DNA of 64,000 bases from Neoarius graeffei (taxonomy: Eukaryota; Chordata; Actinopteri; Siluriformes; Ariidae): contig NC_083570.1 in assembly GCF_027579695.1 (NCBI RefSeq), positions 9,410,793-9,474,792 of the forward strand, given 5' to 3'. Under the pieces are notes generated by a model, which did no database searches, was not told where the DNA came from, and saw nothing but the letters and a program-made list of their open reading frames with translations. The translations under genes were made by a program, and so were the position numbers. Of this stretch, positions 43,961 through 57,983 are shown piece by piece. Numbering within the stretch: position 1 is the first letter of the stretch; the number at the start of each line of letters is the position of its first letter.

Positions 43961-46689
43961 CATAGCTGCCAACTACTACGAATAAATCGTATTTATTACG
44001 ATTTGTCGTTTTGATTACGAAAATACGAATTTACTACAATAAAATACGATTTTGCCAATTTTCATGGGTCATTTTCAAAGTCTATCACCGGTGGGATTCG
44101 TATTTGATAAAACACCGCTTCGTTCCAAGCGGCAGATACTACGCCAAATTTCATTGGCTATTGCTTGTTCTCTCAGCCAATCAATGATGCTATAGACCCC
44201 TTCGCAGTAAACGTCATTCTTACGTAAGCGGAAATTGCGCGCACAGCCTGGACTCAAAAAAGCCTAGTTGTTGTGTTGTCGGGTGTCAGAATCGTAGCAG
44301 TGATGGGGTTAAAATGTACAGAATTCCAGCAGGATCTCACCCATTCCAAAAAAATCGCCGACGTCTATGACTACAAGCCATCAAACGTGTAGACTGGGAT
44401 GAAAGCACTATCAAAAATGTGTGGGTTTGCAGCGCCCACTTCATCACAGGTAAGATCAGGCTATTTATTAAATCTTTCTTTTTTATTCTTTCTAGTCTTC
44501 GTTTATTGATGTAGCAAAATACTTTGGTAACGTTTGTCTGATTAGCTGGGTCATAGTTACACAATGTAATGAATATTGTTAGCATGTTAACTTAGCTTTG
44601 GCCAAACAAAATAATGTGTTTCCGGTTACCCGACCGACCCTGTAAAAACACTGCGACCCTTCAACTGCTTATGACCACGATAAACAAACTATTTCTCGCG
44701 CCCAACCCTACCTGCTTGGCAGCCACCTGGCGAGTCAAACGAGAACCGCTAGGGCGTGTCATATAAACCACTCGGTATTTGCTGAAAGACACGAGGCCCG
44801 TCAGGAGTAAATTGGAGAGGCTGGGACCTCCCCTGCCCGAGTTACGAGCGTCCAAAGTCGGGCAGGAGCCGCCGATAGAAAAACGAAACTAAAGCCGAGC
44901 ACCGTGGCTCTTCGTCCCGAGGCGCGGGGCTAGCCCGCCCTGCCCGCGCTGGTTCTTTGTGGGCAGGGCAGAGGTCTCATGCGGGGAAAATAATTTAGTG
45001 TGGATATGGCTAGATAGTGATTGAAATAATGCATACATCACAAAGAACTGTTTGCTCAGGGTATAAATCAGGTATTCAACACGTCCAATGCTATTCTATA
45101 CTCAACTTAAGATATCTGAATTGATGATAAATCTGAAATTGCAGGAGTTTGTGTCAGTGAAATGATACATTCCTTGATTTCCTCCTGATTTAAACCTTAG
45201 AGCAAATACCATGGACTAACAGGGCTGAAAAATGAAAGCATTTGCATTTATTTTGCAACACAATTTACAAACACAGAATAGGAAACTTAAATATAGGAAA
45301 TTTTAGTTTCTTTATTTGAAAAGAAAATGGCACGGAGCAGCTGTATTCATTAGAACAACATAAGTGAACATTGCATTCATAGACAGAATAAGAAAAAACA
45401 TGAAGCAAATATAACGTCATTAAGGCCGAGATGTTAGGCATGCACCCAATTTTGATAAACACACAAGACATCAGTTTTAAGCATGAAAGTCCCCACTAGT
45501 ATATAAAAAAATATTTTGGAAATGTTCAGAACTGAAGGGATAGATCTAGGTACTGGACCACAACCACCACTCTGGCCACCACCAAATAGATCATCCACCA
45601 AAACATTCCCATTTTACCTGGAAAATGAAAGTATGCCATCATTATTTGAACAATTTATATACAAGTGCATCCTTATATCATCAACGATATCTGATGACTA
45701 GGTTTAGTTTTGAACGAGTATTTTGCAAAAAAAAAAAGTTTTCAAAGGAAACTTCTCACTTTTTCCTGCCTACCCTAGAAAATTTGTTGTAAACTTTTGG
45801 GATAAACACATTTTTTTTTTCCTACCTACCAACCCTATTTTGAAAACCCAGGAAACACACATTATTTTGTTTGGCCTTTGCATGCAATTTTGTTTGTAGG
45901 AGAGGTCTCACTTGACTCAAGCAGTCCAGATTTTGTGCCATCATTATTTGTGTATGCCTAAAATCATAATTTTAAAGCAAGGATGGAAAGGTAAAATTGT
46001 GTGCCCTCACTCTAAATGCCAACTTGCGTTGACTGCTCTAACCTAGCCCCCGCTCAGTTTTGATTTGTAGTCATGTGAAGAAGCAAGTTGAAATTGACAC
46101 TTTTTTGAGCTGTTTCACTTAGTATTTTTAGCTACTGTAATTTGCTTTGGGCTCAGCTTGTTTTTTATCTTTGAAGTGCCATATTCATTGCCAATTTTCA
46201 CATTTTGTTGTATATTTAATTTTGATGACAAAGTTCATAATATTTTTTTGTATCAACTTTCATTGATGTAATATTCTTAATTCATTTTTGTTTGTGACTA
46301 ATGAATGAATGGTGTTAGATATTGCCAAGTTTGTGGTGCAATAACATCAACTGTTGACTGAGTAAGCTCTGGTCTATTTCTCTAATGTGTACTTTGTCAA
46401 AAGTTATATCTGCTAATTGCATTGTTTGAAGTTTTTGCCTGATTCACTGACTATTTTCATGCATTGTTGAAAAGAACTTTGCAAATTAATGTAAGATGAT
46501 AGTTTAGTTTGTAGAATAAATTTTGTCAAACTATTTTGTTTGTGTGATTTTTTTTTTTCAGGGTAGTTTTGCTAGAAAGCTTTGGTGGCGGGGGGGGGGC
46601 AAATCCCCCCCCCCCCCCCCGACCCCCCACCAAGACTCAGTACCCAACCTTGTATTACTATTTACAATTTCGGAATGTTGGCAGCTATG
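43961..46689. mobile_element. 2.7 kb THAP-coding transposon fossil (copy B)
   Basis: Same inverted ends as copy A (CATAGCTGCCAAC, GTTGGCAGCTATG). The THAP exon is at 44266-44449 and shares the internal TGA. Differences from copy A include the G/C run at about 46590-46620. It ends 79 bp before the first CFAP206 exon of copy B. Confidence 0.65.
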
Positions 46690-46768
46690 AAATTGGTTTC
46701 TCGGACCACCATTTCACCGTAGCACAAGACCTTCCTCTTCTTACGGTACGTCTGTGTGTGTGTTCTAG

Positions 46769-49700
46769 CCGCACTGCAGAGTGTGTTCCCTCCATCAGAG
46801 CTGGCCGCCTTCATGTCTCTGCTCAGGCGTGATAAAGAACAGCAGCTGAATGAGCTCACCATGATCGTCACCGGGATTCGCCTCTTCAACAAGGACAGCG
46901 GGAAAGGAGGAGAGAGCATCGAGGACCGTGAGTGCATCTCACCTCGCGTTCTAATTAACGCTCGCCATCGTGATTCATTTTATAACAGCAGCTCTGACAG
47001 TCATGCAGATTTACATTAACATGCTCGTTTTGGTACGTTAACATTCAGTTAAATGACGGGATGCTCTACGTAAACCAAATTGAAAATCACTGAACAGTTC
47101 TTGAAGGTAAGGAGACATTTATTCAACTTTCGCTCATCTTCAGGACAGAAGAGTTTACGATTATGTTTTTTGACGTTCATTAACCGCAAAGGCAGGAATG
47201 TGAGTGAGAACGGAAACTCACTTGTTTCCCACAAGTTCAAAAATGTAAATAGAAATGGATAGAAAGTATGGCGAATTGTTCTGTAAGACATTTATTGATG
47301 TAATCGTCAATAAATTGCTGTGGTGTAAGACAGAAGGGAACAGTCAGGGCCTTCTCGGCGTTCAGAGAAGCCTAAACGTATCAGCATTTCAAATGTTATG
47401 TTTAATTTCTTTCATAATTTCATTATAATTATTCTCTCTTAATTCTGATTTGGCCTCATTTTCTATCACATTTGCTTCAGAAGTGAAAGGGTTACTGTCC
47501 TGAAAACATTAAAATCGAGTTCTCCAATGAGATTTTGTTTGTTGTGTCTAGGCTGAGAACAGTTCAGAGCTGCTCACTCATTGGTTAGGACTTCATTGCT
47601 GGGACAGAAGGCCATGGCAGTGTATGTTTATGTAGGAAGTGACAGATGAATCAATTAACCAATCAGATTTTGATTTATAGTTGGAGGGACTAAAAATGTA
47701 TCACCCTCAGCCTTCTCGAAGGCCAATGCAAGCTTAACTGTGAGTCGGCGCAGCAGTGAAGTCACCTTCCAGCCAGTATAGCGTTCATCAGTAGTGTTAG
47801 CGAATGCTAATAAAGCAGTCAAGCCAGTGCTATCTATCGAGAGCTACAGGCTAACAACCGAGAAACTAAGATTTCTGTCTCCAGACTCTTCTTCCACGCT
47901 GCACGCTTGCTACAGTATTTTTCACTCAGACTTAAGTGTAATTTACTTTGTTACTTTTAAAATCAACATCGACAGCTACACACAACGGAGCGACCTGGCA
48001 GCCTGCCACTAATCCCTTACAAAATCTTTTGCCCTGTTGCTTTTTTGGTGTGTTTGGTTAAGTTTTGGCTGAGCTCAAGTCCTATGTCTAATAGTAGGGG
48101 AGAGTGGGGTAAGATGAGCCAGGGGGTAAGATGAGCCACCCCCTGTTTCTAAGAAACAGTAAACAAATGTGACCATGTGACCACATTCAAAGGGGGGCGG
48201 GACCATTTACTTACACTTGTGGAGAGGAGCACCACATGTCAAACTAGGTGAGGGAGATATTTATAAAAATGTGTTTTTGTGCTTTCTAAGTCAATTCCAT
48301 GTTTGTCCACAGTGAAGATGATTTAGAGAAGACAAAAGTAGAATAATATTTAGACACATTAGGGTTAAGTTAGTGGCTTTCTAAGCTATGATATGAATGC
48401 TAATAAAAATAATTTTGATTAGCCTAATCCCCTTTATTAGCATTTTTCTACAAAATGGTGGCCACGGGGTAAGATGAGCCATTAGATATGGGGCAAGTTG
48501 AGCCACTGGCTCAACTTACCCCATTGGTGGCTGAGCTTACCCAATATGGATGACACTTAAGTTTTCACATTTACTGGTCATATATGACAACAACAACAAC
48601 AAATAAACAAATAAATAATATGTTAATATAAATAATGTGTTTAAAAGGTTTTTAATAAATAAAATAATGCCCTCTGTTATTACAGGTGTGCATGATGCCA
48701 CACTCATACAAAAGAAAAACAGACAGGGCCGCACAATCCCGTGCAGTTTTGGAGAGAGCCGCAGAGGAAGTCAGGAAAGGCAGGCCTATTCGGGCTGTGG
48801 CGAGGGATATGCATTTGGACAGGATGACTCTGACTAGGTTCATTGAAAAGATAAAGAATGGAGAGGTAGAGACCAAGTTGGTGAAAGTGCATTACTTCAT
48901 TGGCCAGATAATCAAATTGGATGTCTTCGAAATAGAGGCAAGATTTCTCAAAAGAAGCCGGTCATGCCATGGCTCTGCAAGAAAGCCAACCTTTGTCTTC
49001 AAAGAGAAAGATGAGGCTGTCCTGTCAAGACAGGATATTGTGAAAAAATTGCCCCGCCCCTTTACTGTTGGGGGGACAGCACGGAGGGAGAGGCAAATGG
49101 TGTTCCCTTGCAATTTGAATGCTTGGAACATTGAATAATGATGAAATGATTGATGGAATGATTGCTGCATGTTTTAGCAATGTTTTAACCTACTGAAAGA
49201 AATAAGATTTTTTGGCACTGCTCTACTGTTTTAGTAATTTCTATAATATAGTATATCTCTCATTCCCTCTCTAACCATCCCTCTTTCTATCTATCTACGC
49301 ATATCTCTCTCTCTGTCCATCTATCTATCCCTCCCTATCCCATCTCGTTCTATCACCTCTCTCTTCATCTCCACTTCTCTATGCAACGGCCCTATCCCCC
49401 ACTTGATTCATTGATTGCACTTCAAATAATAAAAGTTGTTTACTTTGTTAACCTAACATGTTTTGTGTTGGCTCAGTTTACCCCACACAGTGGTTCATCT
49501 TACCCCGTGCATGGGGTAAGTTGAGCCACTTGACATTTTTTTTTCAAGAGGTAATATCACTCTAACCATAAGAGCTTATCAATTATTTTTTGCTCAGATA
49601 GTAACAGTACACTTTGAAATTTGGTATGGTGTGTAGACTGGAAGCAAAAATGGCTTTAAAATGTAGTTATGATGAAAAATGTAAAAAGTGGCTCATCTTA

Positions 49701-52700
49701 CCCCGCTCTCCCCTAATAGTTCGCCGCAGGTCTAAGAGGAACTCGGTCAGGTTTATGCATTTTTGTGACACACTGTACATTTATAATTACTGTAGGATTT
49801 AATTTAATTATTGTAACAAATGTTCAGAAATCCACACATATTGACAGAATACAGGCTTGTAAGAAACTGTACATGTTTATAGAGCAAGTTTTTTTTTTTG
49901 AAGTAATCGTGGTAATGTCTTCTGTGTTACATTGTTGATGTGCAATCCTGGTCGTCGTGGCTCTCTCGTGAAGTGCTGGCCGTCCTGAACGAGGCTCTTC
50001 CTGCTGTCAGCACAGATATAGAGCGTGAACTGGAAGGGACACAACGTTTGGCTTGGCGCTACACCACTCTGCTGGAGAGACGCTCTGAATCCGACACTGA
50101 CGCCGAGCTAAACAGGGACCTGCTCACACAGGCCCTGTACAACGTACGCCAACATGAAGCCTTCCTCAAAATCATACTGGTGCGTTACAGAGACATCTAA
50201 ATGTTCAAGCCAACGATTAGAATAAAAGTTATTGGAAAACATTTAAATTTCTCATCTCATTATCTGTAGCCGCTTTATCTTGTTCTACAGGGTCGCAGGC
50301 AAGCTGGAGCCTATCCCAGCTGACTACGGGCGAAAGGCGGGGTACACCCTGGACAAGTCACCAGCTCATCACAGGGCTGACACTTATGGCCCTTTTCCAC
50401 TACCCTTTTTCAGCTCACTTCAGCTCGCTTCAGCTCACTTCAGCCCGACACGGCTCGCGTTTCGACTACCAAAAACCGGCACGACTCAGCTCGTTTCAGC
50501 CCTGCTTAGCCCCTAAAACTCGCACCGTTTTGGGGTAGGGCTGAAGCGAGCCAAACCGTGCTGACTGAGGTTGGGGGCGTGAGCAGACACTCCCCTGTGC
50601 ACTGATTGGTGAGGAGGAGTGTCCTCACATGCTCACACACGCCCCGCGAGCGCGCTGGGATCTGTAAACACCGCAAACCCGGAAGAAGAATAATTATGAA
50701 TTACGAGAATTTCTGAAGCCTTATGCGCCTCGCCTCATCTATACGCTCTTGCCAGTATCTGTTGGCGTTGTCGGTGACAACAAGCCACAGCACCAAGACC
50801 AGCAACACTAACGACTCCATGTCCTCCATGTTTATTGTTTACTATCCGGGTCGTGAGACTACCGCTTAAAAGATCACTGAATCAGTGACATACAGAGCAT
50901 CGTGGACGAGTTCGCGGAGCGCAAGGCTCGTCGTATGCCCTTCAAATAATGCGCGCAGGAGGCTATTGATGTTTTATTATGAACCATGTACAGTATGTCG
51001 CCGAATGTTTTTTTGTTTGAGTTACATGTTCGTTTGAAGGACTTAATGTACAAAATAACATAGTTGCACCCCGTAGTGTTGAAATTGGTAAACACAGTGC
51101 ATTCAGTGAGGTTTGCACCGCCCTCCTTTTATTTCTGACTCTTCCTGTCACCGCTGCAACCTCTGAGCGCTCATTCGTATGCCCTTCAAATAATGTGCGC
51201 AGTATAGGCTATTGATGTTTTATTATGAGCCATGTACAGTATCCTAATGTTTTTTGTTTCTGAGTTACATGTTCGTTTGAAGGACTTGATGTACTAAATA
51301 ACATAGTTGCACCCGGTAGTGTTGAAATTGGTAAACACCGCAGTTGCGGACATTTTGTAGCCTAAAATGATGTTATGATAAGCTTTAATAAAATGCCCGG
51401 TCATTTGCCCCGCCCCCGGCCCGGCTCTGACTTGTTCCGCCACTGTCACTGATGTCACTGTTTGCGCTGCTTAACGACATCACGTGACGTCCACCCACTT
51501 TCGCTAACTCCACCCAATGTGTCCACCCACTTCCAGCCAGCACGGTTCAGCGCGGTTGTAGTCGAAATGCAACTTCAATAGCCCCGCTCAGCCCGACTCA
51601 GCTCGACTCGGCACGGCACGGCTCAGCCGCGTTTGTAGTGGAAAAGCGGCAATAGACACAGACAACCATTCACACTCACATTCACACCTACGGTCAATTT
51701 AGAGTCACCAGTTAACCTAACCTGCATGTCTTTGGACTGTGGGGGAAACCAGAGCACCCGGAGGAAACCCACGCGGACACGGGGAGAACATGCAAACTCC
51801 GCACAGAAAGGCCCTCGCCAGCCACGGGGCTCGAACCCAGACCTTCTTGCTGTGAGGCGACAGCGCTAACCACTACACCACCGTGCCGCCCCATTTAAAT
51901 TTCTGTTACTATTTTATTCTTATTATGGCTAACTTTTGCTAATAATCATAAAGAGTAAAAGTCACGTAATGTAATAAAACGTAGTTCATTTGTCTCCGCC
52001 AGGCGGATGTGATCACATGTGCAAAGCAAGTGGAGGCTCTTCACACTGACCTCATGTCGAGGATGAAGGTGCTGAAGGCCACAGTTCATGCCAAAACTGC
52101 CGTACCAACCTCCCAAGTGTTCGTAAGTGTTCCTTTGCTCTGTCAAAAGCTCTTTGCTAGCATCATTTTCAGTCTGATCATTTTAAATCCCTCCCATTAG
52201 CCTCATTTCACAGCATTGGCCAGGCTGTGGGCGGGGCTTCAGGATGAGATGGTCTTGTTGAACATGCTCCGGAGTATGGTGCTCAGCCTGAGGCCGTTCC
52301 TCTCGGCTCAGTCGCAACTTCTCGAGAACGTTCAGTTGGATCAGATGCTCCGCGGTGAAACCATCAAATCTGACGCAGAGAGAGCTGCTGAGAGCTCAGG
52401 TACGTTCTGACATCACAAGCTTTTTATTCATTACAGAACAGCATCTTGTGAGTGGGCAGCTTGTTATGTCCAAGAAGTGTAGCGTAAACTCCTCTGGGCT
52501 GAAGACGTCGGAAAAAACTTGAGCATTACAGCTTTACGTCTTTGAGTGAGCGCATTTCATTTCTGCATTATCACTCATCATGTGTAGTTTAGCACTCATT
52601 TTCTCTTTTTCAGAGGAGCGGCTTGATCCAGAGGAGATGAAATCGTCCGAGTGGATTCTGCCCGAGACCACGGCGAACTTTGAGCAGCTCTTCCTGCAGT

Positions 52701-54488
52701 ACAGGGGTGTGTGTGGATACACTCTTGTCGAGAAGAACGGCCTCTTGCTCCCAGGTTCATAGTGAAGCTTTTCTTTCTCCAGTTTTACACTCTGCTTTTT
52801 TTAGAGTCCGAATATTAGAGCGTTCATACGACTAGACAGTGTTTAGACCAAGACGTATTCAGCTCCCCAAAAGAAACAAATTTGTGATGTAAAGTGACAC
52901 TACAGCATTAAAACACTGAAAGTGAAACATCTCTGGCTGAAGCTCCTCGTTCTTCAGTCATTAATTCGACCTACTTTGTTTGTTTCCATATTTGCTTTTG
53001 GTGTTCGACGAAATCTTTTTCAGGGAAGGCCTTCCTTATTTCAGCAAGACCGCTTTCTGCACATATTAAAACTGCATGGCTCTGTAGGAAAAGAGTCCAG
53101 GTGCTAAACTGGCCTGCTGCAGTCCAGATCTGTCTCCCATGTAAAACAGTTGGTGCATTATGAAGCACAAAATACGACAAAGGAGACTCCGAACTCTTGA
53201 GCAACTGAAATTGTACGTCAGGCAAGAATGGGACAACGTTTCTCTTTCAAAACTACAGCGGTTGGTCTCCTCAGTTCCCAAACGTTGATAGAGTTTCGTT
53301 AAAATTAGAGGTGATACACAGTGGTAAACACGCCCTTGTCCCAACTTTTTTGAAATGTGTTGCTGACATCAAATTCAAAATGAGCATAGATTTTTCAAAA
53401 AACAATAAAATTTCTCAGTTTCAGCATTTGATATATTGTCTTTGTACTATTTTCAGTGAATGACGTCCATATTTCTGAAGCTCAGTCTGCTGCTGTTCCT
53501 TTCCAAAGGCAATCCGAACATTGGCATCCTGAAGCACAGGGAGAAATATTACAGCTTCAGCTCCAAGCAGGCTGCGTATCAGTTCGCCTCAAACGCAGAC
53601 GAGTACATCGAACTGATCGCGGAAAGAGCGAAGAGATCTCCGGAGCTGATCCAGCTGCTCGAGCTTCATCAGCAGTTTGCCAGCGTCACTCCGTACTCTC
53701 AGGTATCATGGACGTGTGACTTACTTGCATCTTCTCCTTCACATACTTGACCTACTCGCTGATCTCCACCACAAACTCCATTCCCCATGAACACTCTTAG
53801 CCTACAAATATGGCTGATCAAGCACCTACATACTGATCCAACACAATCAGTTGCGGTGTATGAAGACTCCACACACACTCTGCACATTAAAACTGCTCAA
53901 CTGCAATCCCATCCTTGTCCATCTCATCTGTGAGCCTGAGAGTGACAGGAAAATAATCAACAACAATGCGGTGAGCCAGTGCAAAGCAGCGTTTCTTAGA
54001 AAGTTTGTCTTCACAGATGCAGTCAGGTGAGAAATTGTTGGTGAAACCCATCAGCAAAAGTGAAAGCAGCACACAGACGGACACACACCTGCTGGAGAGC
54101 AACATCGTCAGATCTTACGAGTGGAACGAGTGGGAGCTGAGACGGAAAGCCATCAAACTGGTAAGCAGCTCCACCTGAAATACACTGGCATGATTAGATT
54201 ACGCTCAAGCTGTCCGAAAAGCCCTGAAATAAGTTTAACACGTTATTTTGTTGAATGCACTCCAAGGCGAACCTGCGCCATAAGGTAACCCACTCGACGC
54301 AGACTGACCTGAGCCACATGAGGAGACACAACACCACGCAGACGTTCCTTCCAAAAGAAGCCGCCTGCCAGACGAAGAGAGACGGACAGAGTAACGTACC
54401 GAGACCTCAAGTCTACCTGGCTGGGCTGAGAGGAGGACCAACCACTCCCATGACCAAACTCGATTTAACTCCAGATGTGCATGAATAG
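46769..54488 (+). CDS. cfap206: CFAP206, last eight exons (copy B, 5' truncated)
   Basis: Exons: 46769-46927, 49974-50179, 52003-52122, 52201-52399, 52614-52754, 53509-53702, 54017-54160, 54267-54488. All splice sites and phases match copy A and give 461 open codons with about five substitutions (for example EGT for EGM, DAEL for DAKL, RSMVL for RSMAF, SGEK for SGQK). The first 160 or so residues of CFAP206 should lie upstream, but 33.4-46.7 kb holds only transposons, a SINE and TRIM flank. I see no N-terminal exon there, so this copy is probably 5'-truncated and may be unexpressed. One intron holds a 1.64 kb nested SINE. Confidence 0.85.
48097..49713 (+). mobile_element. pogo-like deletion derivative (copy B)
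   Basis: Counterpart of 7773-9394 with TA at 48095-48096 and 49714-49715. The coding remnant (about 48695-49135) stays in one frame here and ends in the tail GGTARRERQMVFPCNLNAWN. The A-run at about 49043 has six A, so copy A carries the disrupting change. Confidence 0.8.
50253..51892 (-). mobile_element. SINE with a nested 1.27 kb element (copy B only)
   Basis: A 12-bp target duplication, ATTTAAATTTCT, lies at 50241-50252 and 51893-51904; copy A has one ATTTAAATTTCT there (about 9919). The SINE tail half is at 50253-50384 and its tRNA-like head half at about 51653-51892 (reversed GGCGGCACGGTGGTGTAGTG). Same family as the SINE at 24714. Confidence 0.92.
50385..51652. mobile_element. CCCTTTTCCACTAC-ended element nested in the SINE
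   Basis: The left end reads GGCCCTTTTCCACTAC and the reversed right end TGCCGCTTTTCCACTAC, followed on both sides by G/C-rich CAGCTC, GGCTCAGC-type subterminal repeats. The interior holds a duplicated segment (about 50930-51100 and 51178-51345; GCCATGTACAGTAT, GGACTT, GTAGTGTTGAAATTGG). No coding sequence recognised. Harbinger-like or hAT-like MITE; family not settled. Confidence 0.65.
52965..53455 (-). mobile_element. DNA-transposon remnant in CFAP206 intron (copy B)
   Basis: Counterpart of 10985-11590 but lacking about 127 bp at its distal end. The sequence passes from TTTTCAGTGAA directly into GACGTCCATATTTC just before the exon at 53509. The exon acceptor (ttccaaag) is unaffected. Confidence 0.55.
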
Positions 54489-56280
54489 TTAATTTGTTTG
54501 TTTGTTAGTTAGACCTAGTATTGAATGTTTGTATTGAATTGTTGCATTCTGGTTTCTGATTGGCCAGAAAATACTGATTAATTTTCTCTGAAAGTTTTGC
54601 AGGCGTATATTAATGCACTCGTTTGAATTTATGGTTTTCATCGTACCAGCTCGTTCCCAGGGATTTCTACGATGGACGCGAGACATAAACCGATTTTAAA
54701 AATCATTTATACGGTGATGTTTTCGTAACTGAAGGGAGATGTTCATTTAGCATTTCTGGAAGGAGTCTCCAGTGTAACAGTCAGAGGTGAAGTTTTGTGA
54801 CACCTTCAGGACAGAGGAGTTTATGCTTCGCAGTTTCTTGGTTACAACATGATTTTTTTTTGTCTTATTAACTTTAAGAGAAGGATAATAGGCAGGCTGG
54901 TGAGGGAACGACTGTTAATGTAACTATAAATGGATAAAAAAAACTATGATGTGAAATTTGTAATTGTTGGCAAATTGCTGTGGTAAAAGAGGAATTGTGG
55001 GAGATGATACTTTGGTACCGAATGTCAGTCAAAACAGCGCACGCACAATTATGAAAATGATCTTATTGGCTCTCATCTCATCTCATTATCTGTAGCCGCT
55101 TTATCCTTCTACAGGGTCGCAGGCAAGCTGGAGCCTATCCCAGCTGACTACGGGTGAAAGGCGGGGTACACCCTGGACAAGTCGCCAGGTCATTACAGGG
55201 CTGACACATAGACACAGACAACCATTCACACTCACATTCACACCTACGGTCAATTTAGAGTCACCAGTTAACCTAACCTGCATGTCTTTGGACTGTGGGG
55301 GAAACCGGAGCACCCGGAGGAAACCCACGCGGACACGGGGAGAACATGCAAACTCCACACAGAAAGGCCCTCGCCGGTCCTGGGGCTCGAACCCAGGACC
55401 TTCTTGCTGTGAGGCGACAGCGCTAACCACTACACCACTGTGCCGCTTATTGGTTCTAATAATATTAAATATTATTATACATACAGGAGACTTTTTCGAT
55501 GGAATAAAAATGTGTTCTATTCCCTTCTAGTGGGTTTCATTCATTTGGTTTGGTAGCATGGAATATTGTTAGCGTATTGCTTATCCTATGTGTATTATGT
55601 CACTCTACCCAATGGAGAATGAGCGTTGAATATAGTTTATGATATTGGATGGTTGTCAAGGCAACATGACGTCACACATCAATGATGTAAAACTTCTGCG
55701 TGAGCGAGCGAGCAACTGTGACAATTTGTGAACAAACAGCTTCTACGAATGCTTCATTAAATACAGAAGATTTTGAGAGAATTTTGAAAGAGAAAGACGC
55801 GTTGAACACCCGGAAGGAATGTTTTATAATAATAATAATAATAATAATAATATTGACTGGCTTTTTTGTGGTCTATCAGATATACTGTATTCCATTCAGC
55901 TACTTTGACTCATTCATTATCATGCTAGCTGAATGGAATATATCTGATATACCACTCAACACCAGACAATATTATTTAATTATCCTGAGGAATAACACAG
56001 CAGACTGTGAGGTTACACAAAAATAATCCACGCCAGCATGGATTTACCACTTTACCATCTTTGATTTATTAAAAAGTAGCAGGTGTATAAAATGAGATTG
56101 AAGCTTCTGCACACACAGACACACTGTCACACAGCCACACCCCTTTGACAGTCTGCACTCCTACTCTTTTTAAAGCTCCACCCACTCTGCCTCTGTGATA
56201 TCGTATCTCACAGTGCAGCAGGACGCTCATTTCAAAGCACACAATTCCGATCTCTACTGTATGTGTCGCTCTCTGGAAAA
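54489..56280. other. CFAP206-TRIM intergenic region (copy B)
   Basis: It holds the dispersed repeat (about 54540-54970), the SINE at 55074-55446, the empty hAT site (about 55478) and the palindromic hairpin at 55870-55952 (TATCAGATATACTG ... ATATATCTGATATACC). A short run of ATA repeats lies at about 55826-55850. No gene. Confidence 0.6.
55074..55446 (-). mobile_element. tRNA-derived SINE (copy B only)
   Basis: TTATTGGCTCT at 55063-55073 and TTATTGGTTCT from 55447 form the target duplication. Copy A has one TTATTGGCTCT at about 13213. The tRNA-like head is at the right end, read on the minus strand. Confidence 0.92.
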
Positions 56281-57905
56281 ATGGCTGAGGCCAGTATTTC
56301 AGTAGCTCAGGACCAGTTCATGTGTCCAGTGTGTCTGGATCTCCTGAAGGATCCGGTGACTATCTCCTGTGGTCACAGTTTCTGTAAGGCGTGTATTAAT
56401 GGCTGCTGGGATCAGGAGGATCAGAAGGGTGTCTACAGCTGTCCTCAGTGCAGAGACACTTTCACTACAAGGCCTGTTCTACGCAGAAACAACATGCTGG
56501 ATGAAGTGGTGGAGAAACTGAAGAAGAAGACTGAAGTCTCATCCTGTTTTTGTGAACACAACACCGAGTCAGGTGCATCAGACAAAGAACAGGTGAGAAG
56601 GAGAAATGGTTTCAGACTGAATCCTTCGACATTTTGTTTCTAATCCTGCTTTACTCAGGTCATATGGTGTAAAAATTTCATGACTTCTATTGATTATAAA
56701 TAATAAATATGTTCCATGTATCCTGTAGATGTGAACAGTTTTACAAGCACATACTGAGTACCTTTGACCTCACTCAGAGAGAGAGCCAGGATATGGATGA
56801 TCTTTAACTTGAATTGCAGTTAATAATCTCCCACCTTCGACCTGTCTTTGAGTGAACACTTTACAGTTAGTAAAGTTAGTAATTAACTCAGGATGTAACA
56901 TCATTTCATTCATTCTTGTCAGAGTGAGTTAAAGTTGAAGGAGGAGCAGATGAAATCCCAGCAGAGAATCCAGGAGAAGCAGAAGAAGGTGCAGGAGCTG
57001 AAACAGGCTGTGAACACTATAAAGGTGAGCAGTGAGCAGAGACAGAGCTGCTCCTAGAAACACACACAACATGGACAACGAGTCATTTACAGTCCCAGTA
57101 AGAGAGGGAATGATAGATGAGCTTTAAATCATGTGTGTGTGTGTCCTAACAGATCAGTGCACAGACAGCAGTGGAGGACAGTGAGAGGATCTTTACTGAG
57201 CTGATCAGCTCCATGGAGAAAAAGCGCTGGGAGGTGACGGAGCTGATCAGAGATCAGGAGAAGGCTGAACTGAGTCGAGCTGAACGACTCCTGGAGCAAC
57301 TGGAGCAGGAGATTGCTGATCTTCAGAGGAGAGTCACTGAGCTGGAGCAGCTTTCACACACCCACGATCACATCCATTTCCTCCAGGTAACACTCATTGT
57401 CTGATATCACTTGCACTGTGGTCTGAGAATATTCGTCCATCTCGTACACCGCTCCGTTTCCAGTCTCTCAGTGTCTCTTCTGGACGTGGTGACTCATCCA
57501 TCATTACTGTCCATCAACATGTTTCATTTGATGGAGTGAGGAATTATCTCTCAGAGATGAAAAAGCAATTCAACAAAATCCCTTCATATGGTGAGAGGAA
57601 GTAAAATGTTATAAATCCACGCATATACATAAAAAAAGATTTATTGTACTTATCTGAACTTAACATTGTCGCAGCTACCATCTGAAAGATATTGTACTTA
57701 TACAGTTCATCAGTCATATTAAGATCATTTATTTTGCCAATATTCATAAATTCAAACATCGTGTCTCCTAAAATCACACTCTGATCATTGTATATTATTC
57801 CACCTCCATTTTCTCTCCGTCACAGCAATTTGGATGAATTTACCTTCAGAGCTGAAGACTCGAGAAGATTTTCTACAATGTATGTATGCATCTCTCTCTC
57901 TCTTG

Positions 57906-57983
<78 letters not shown>

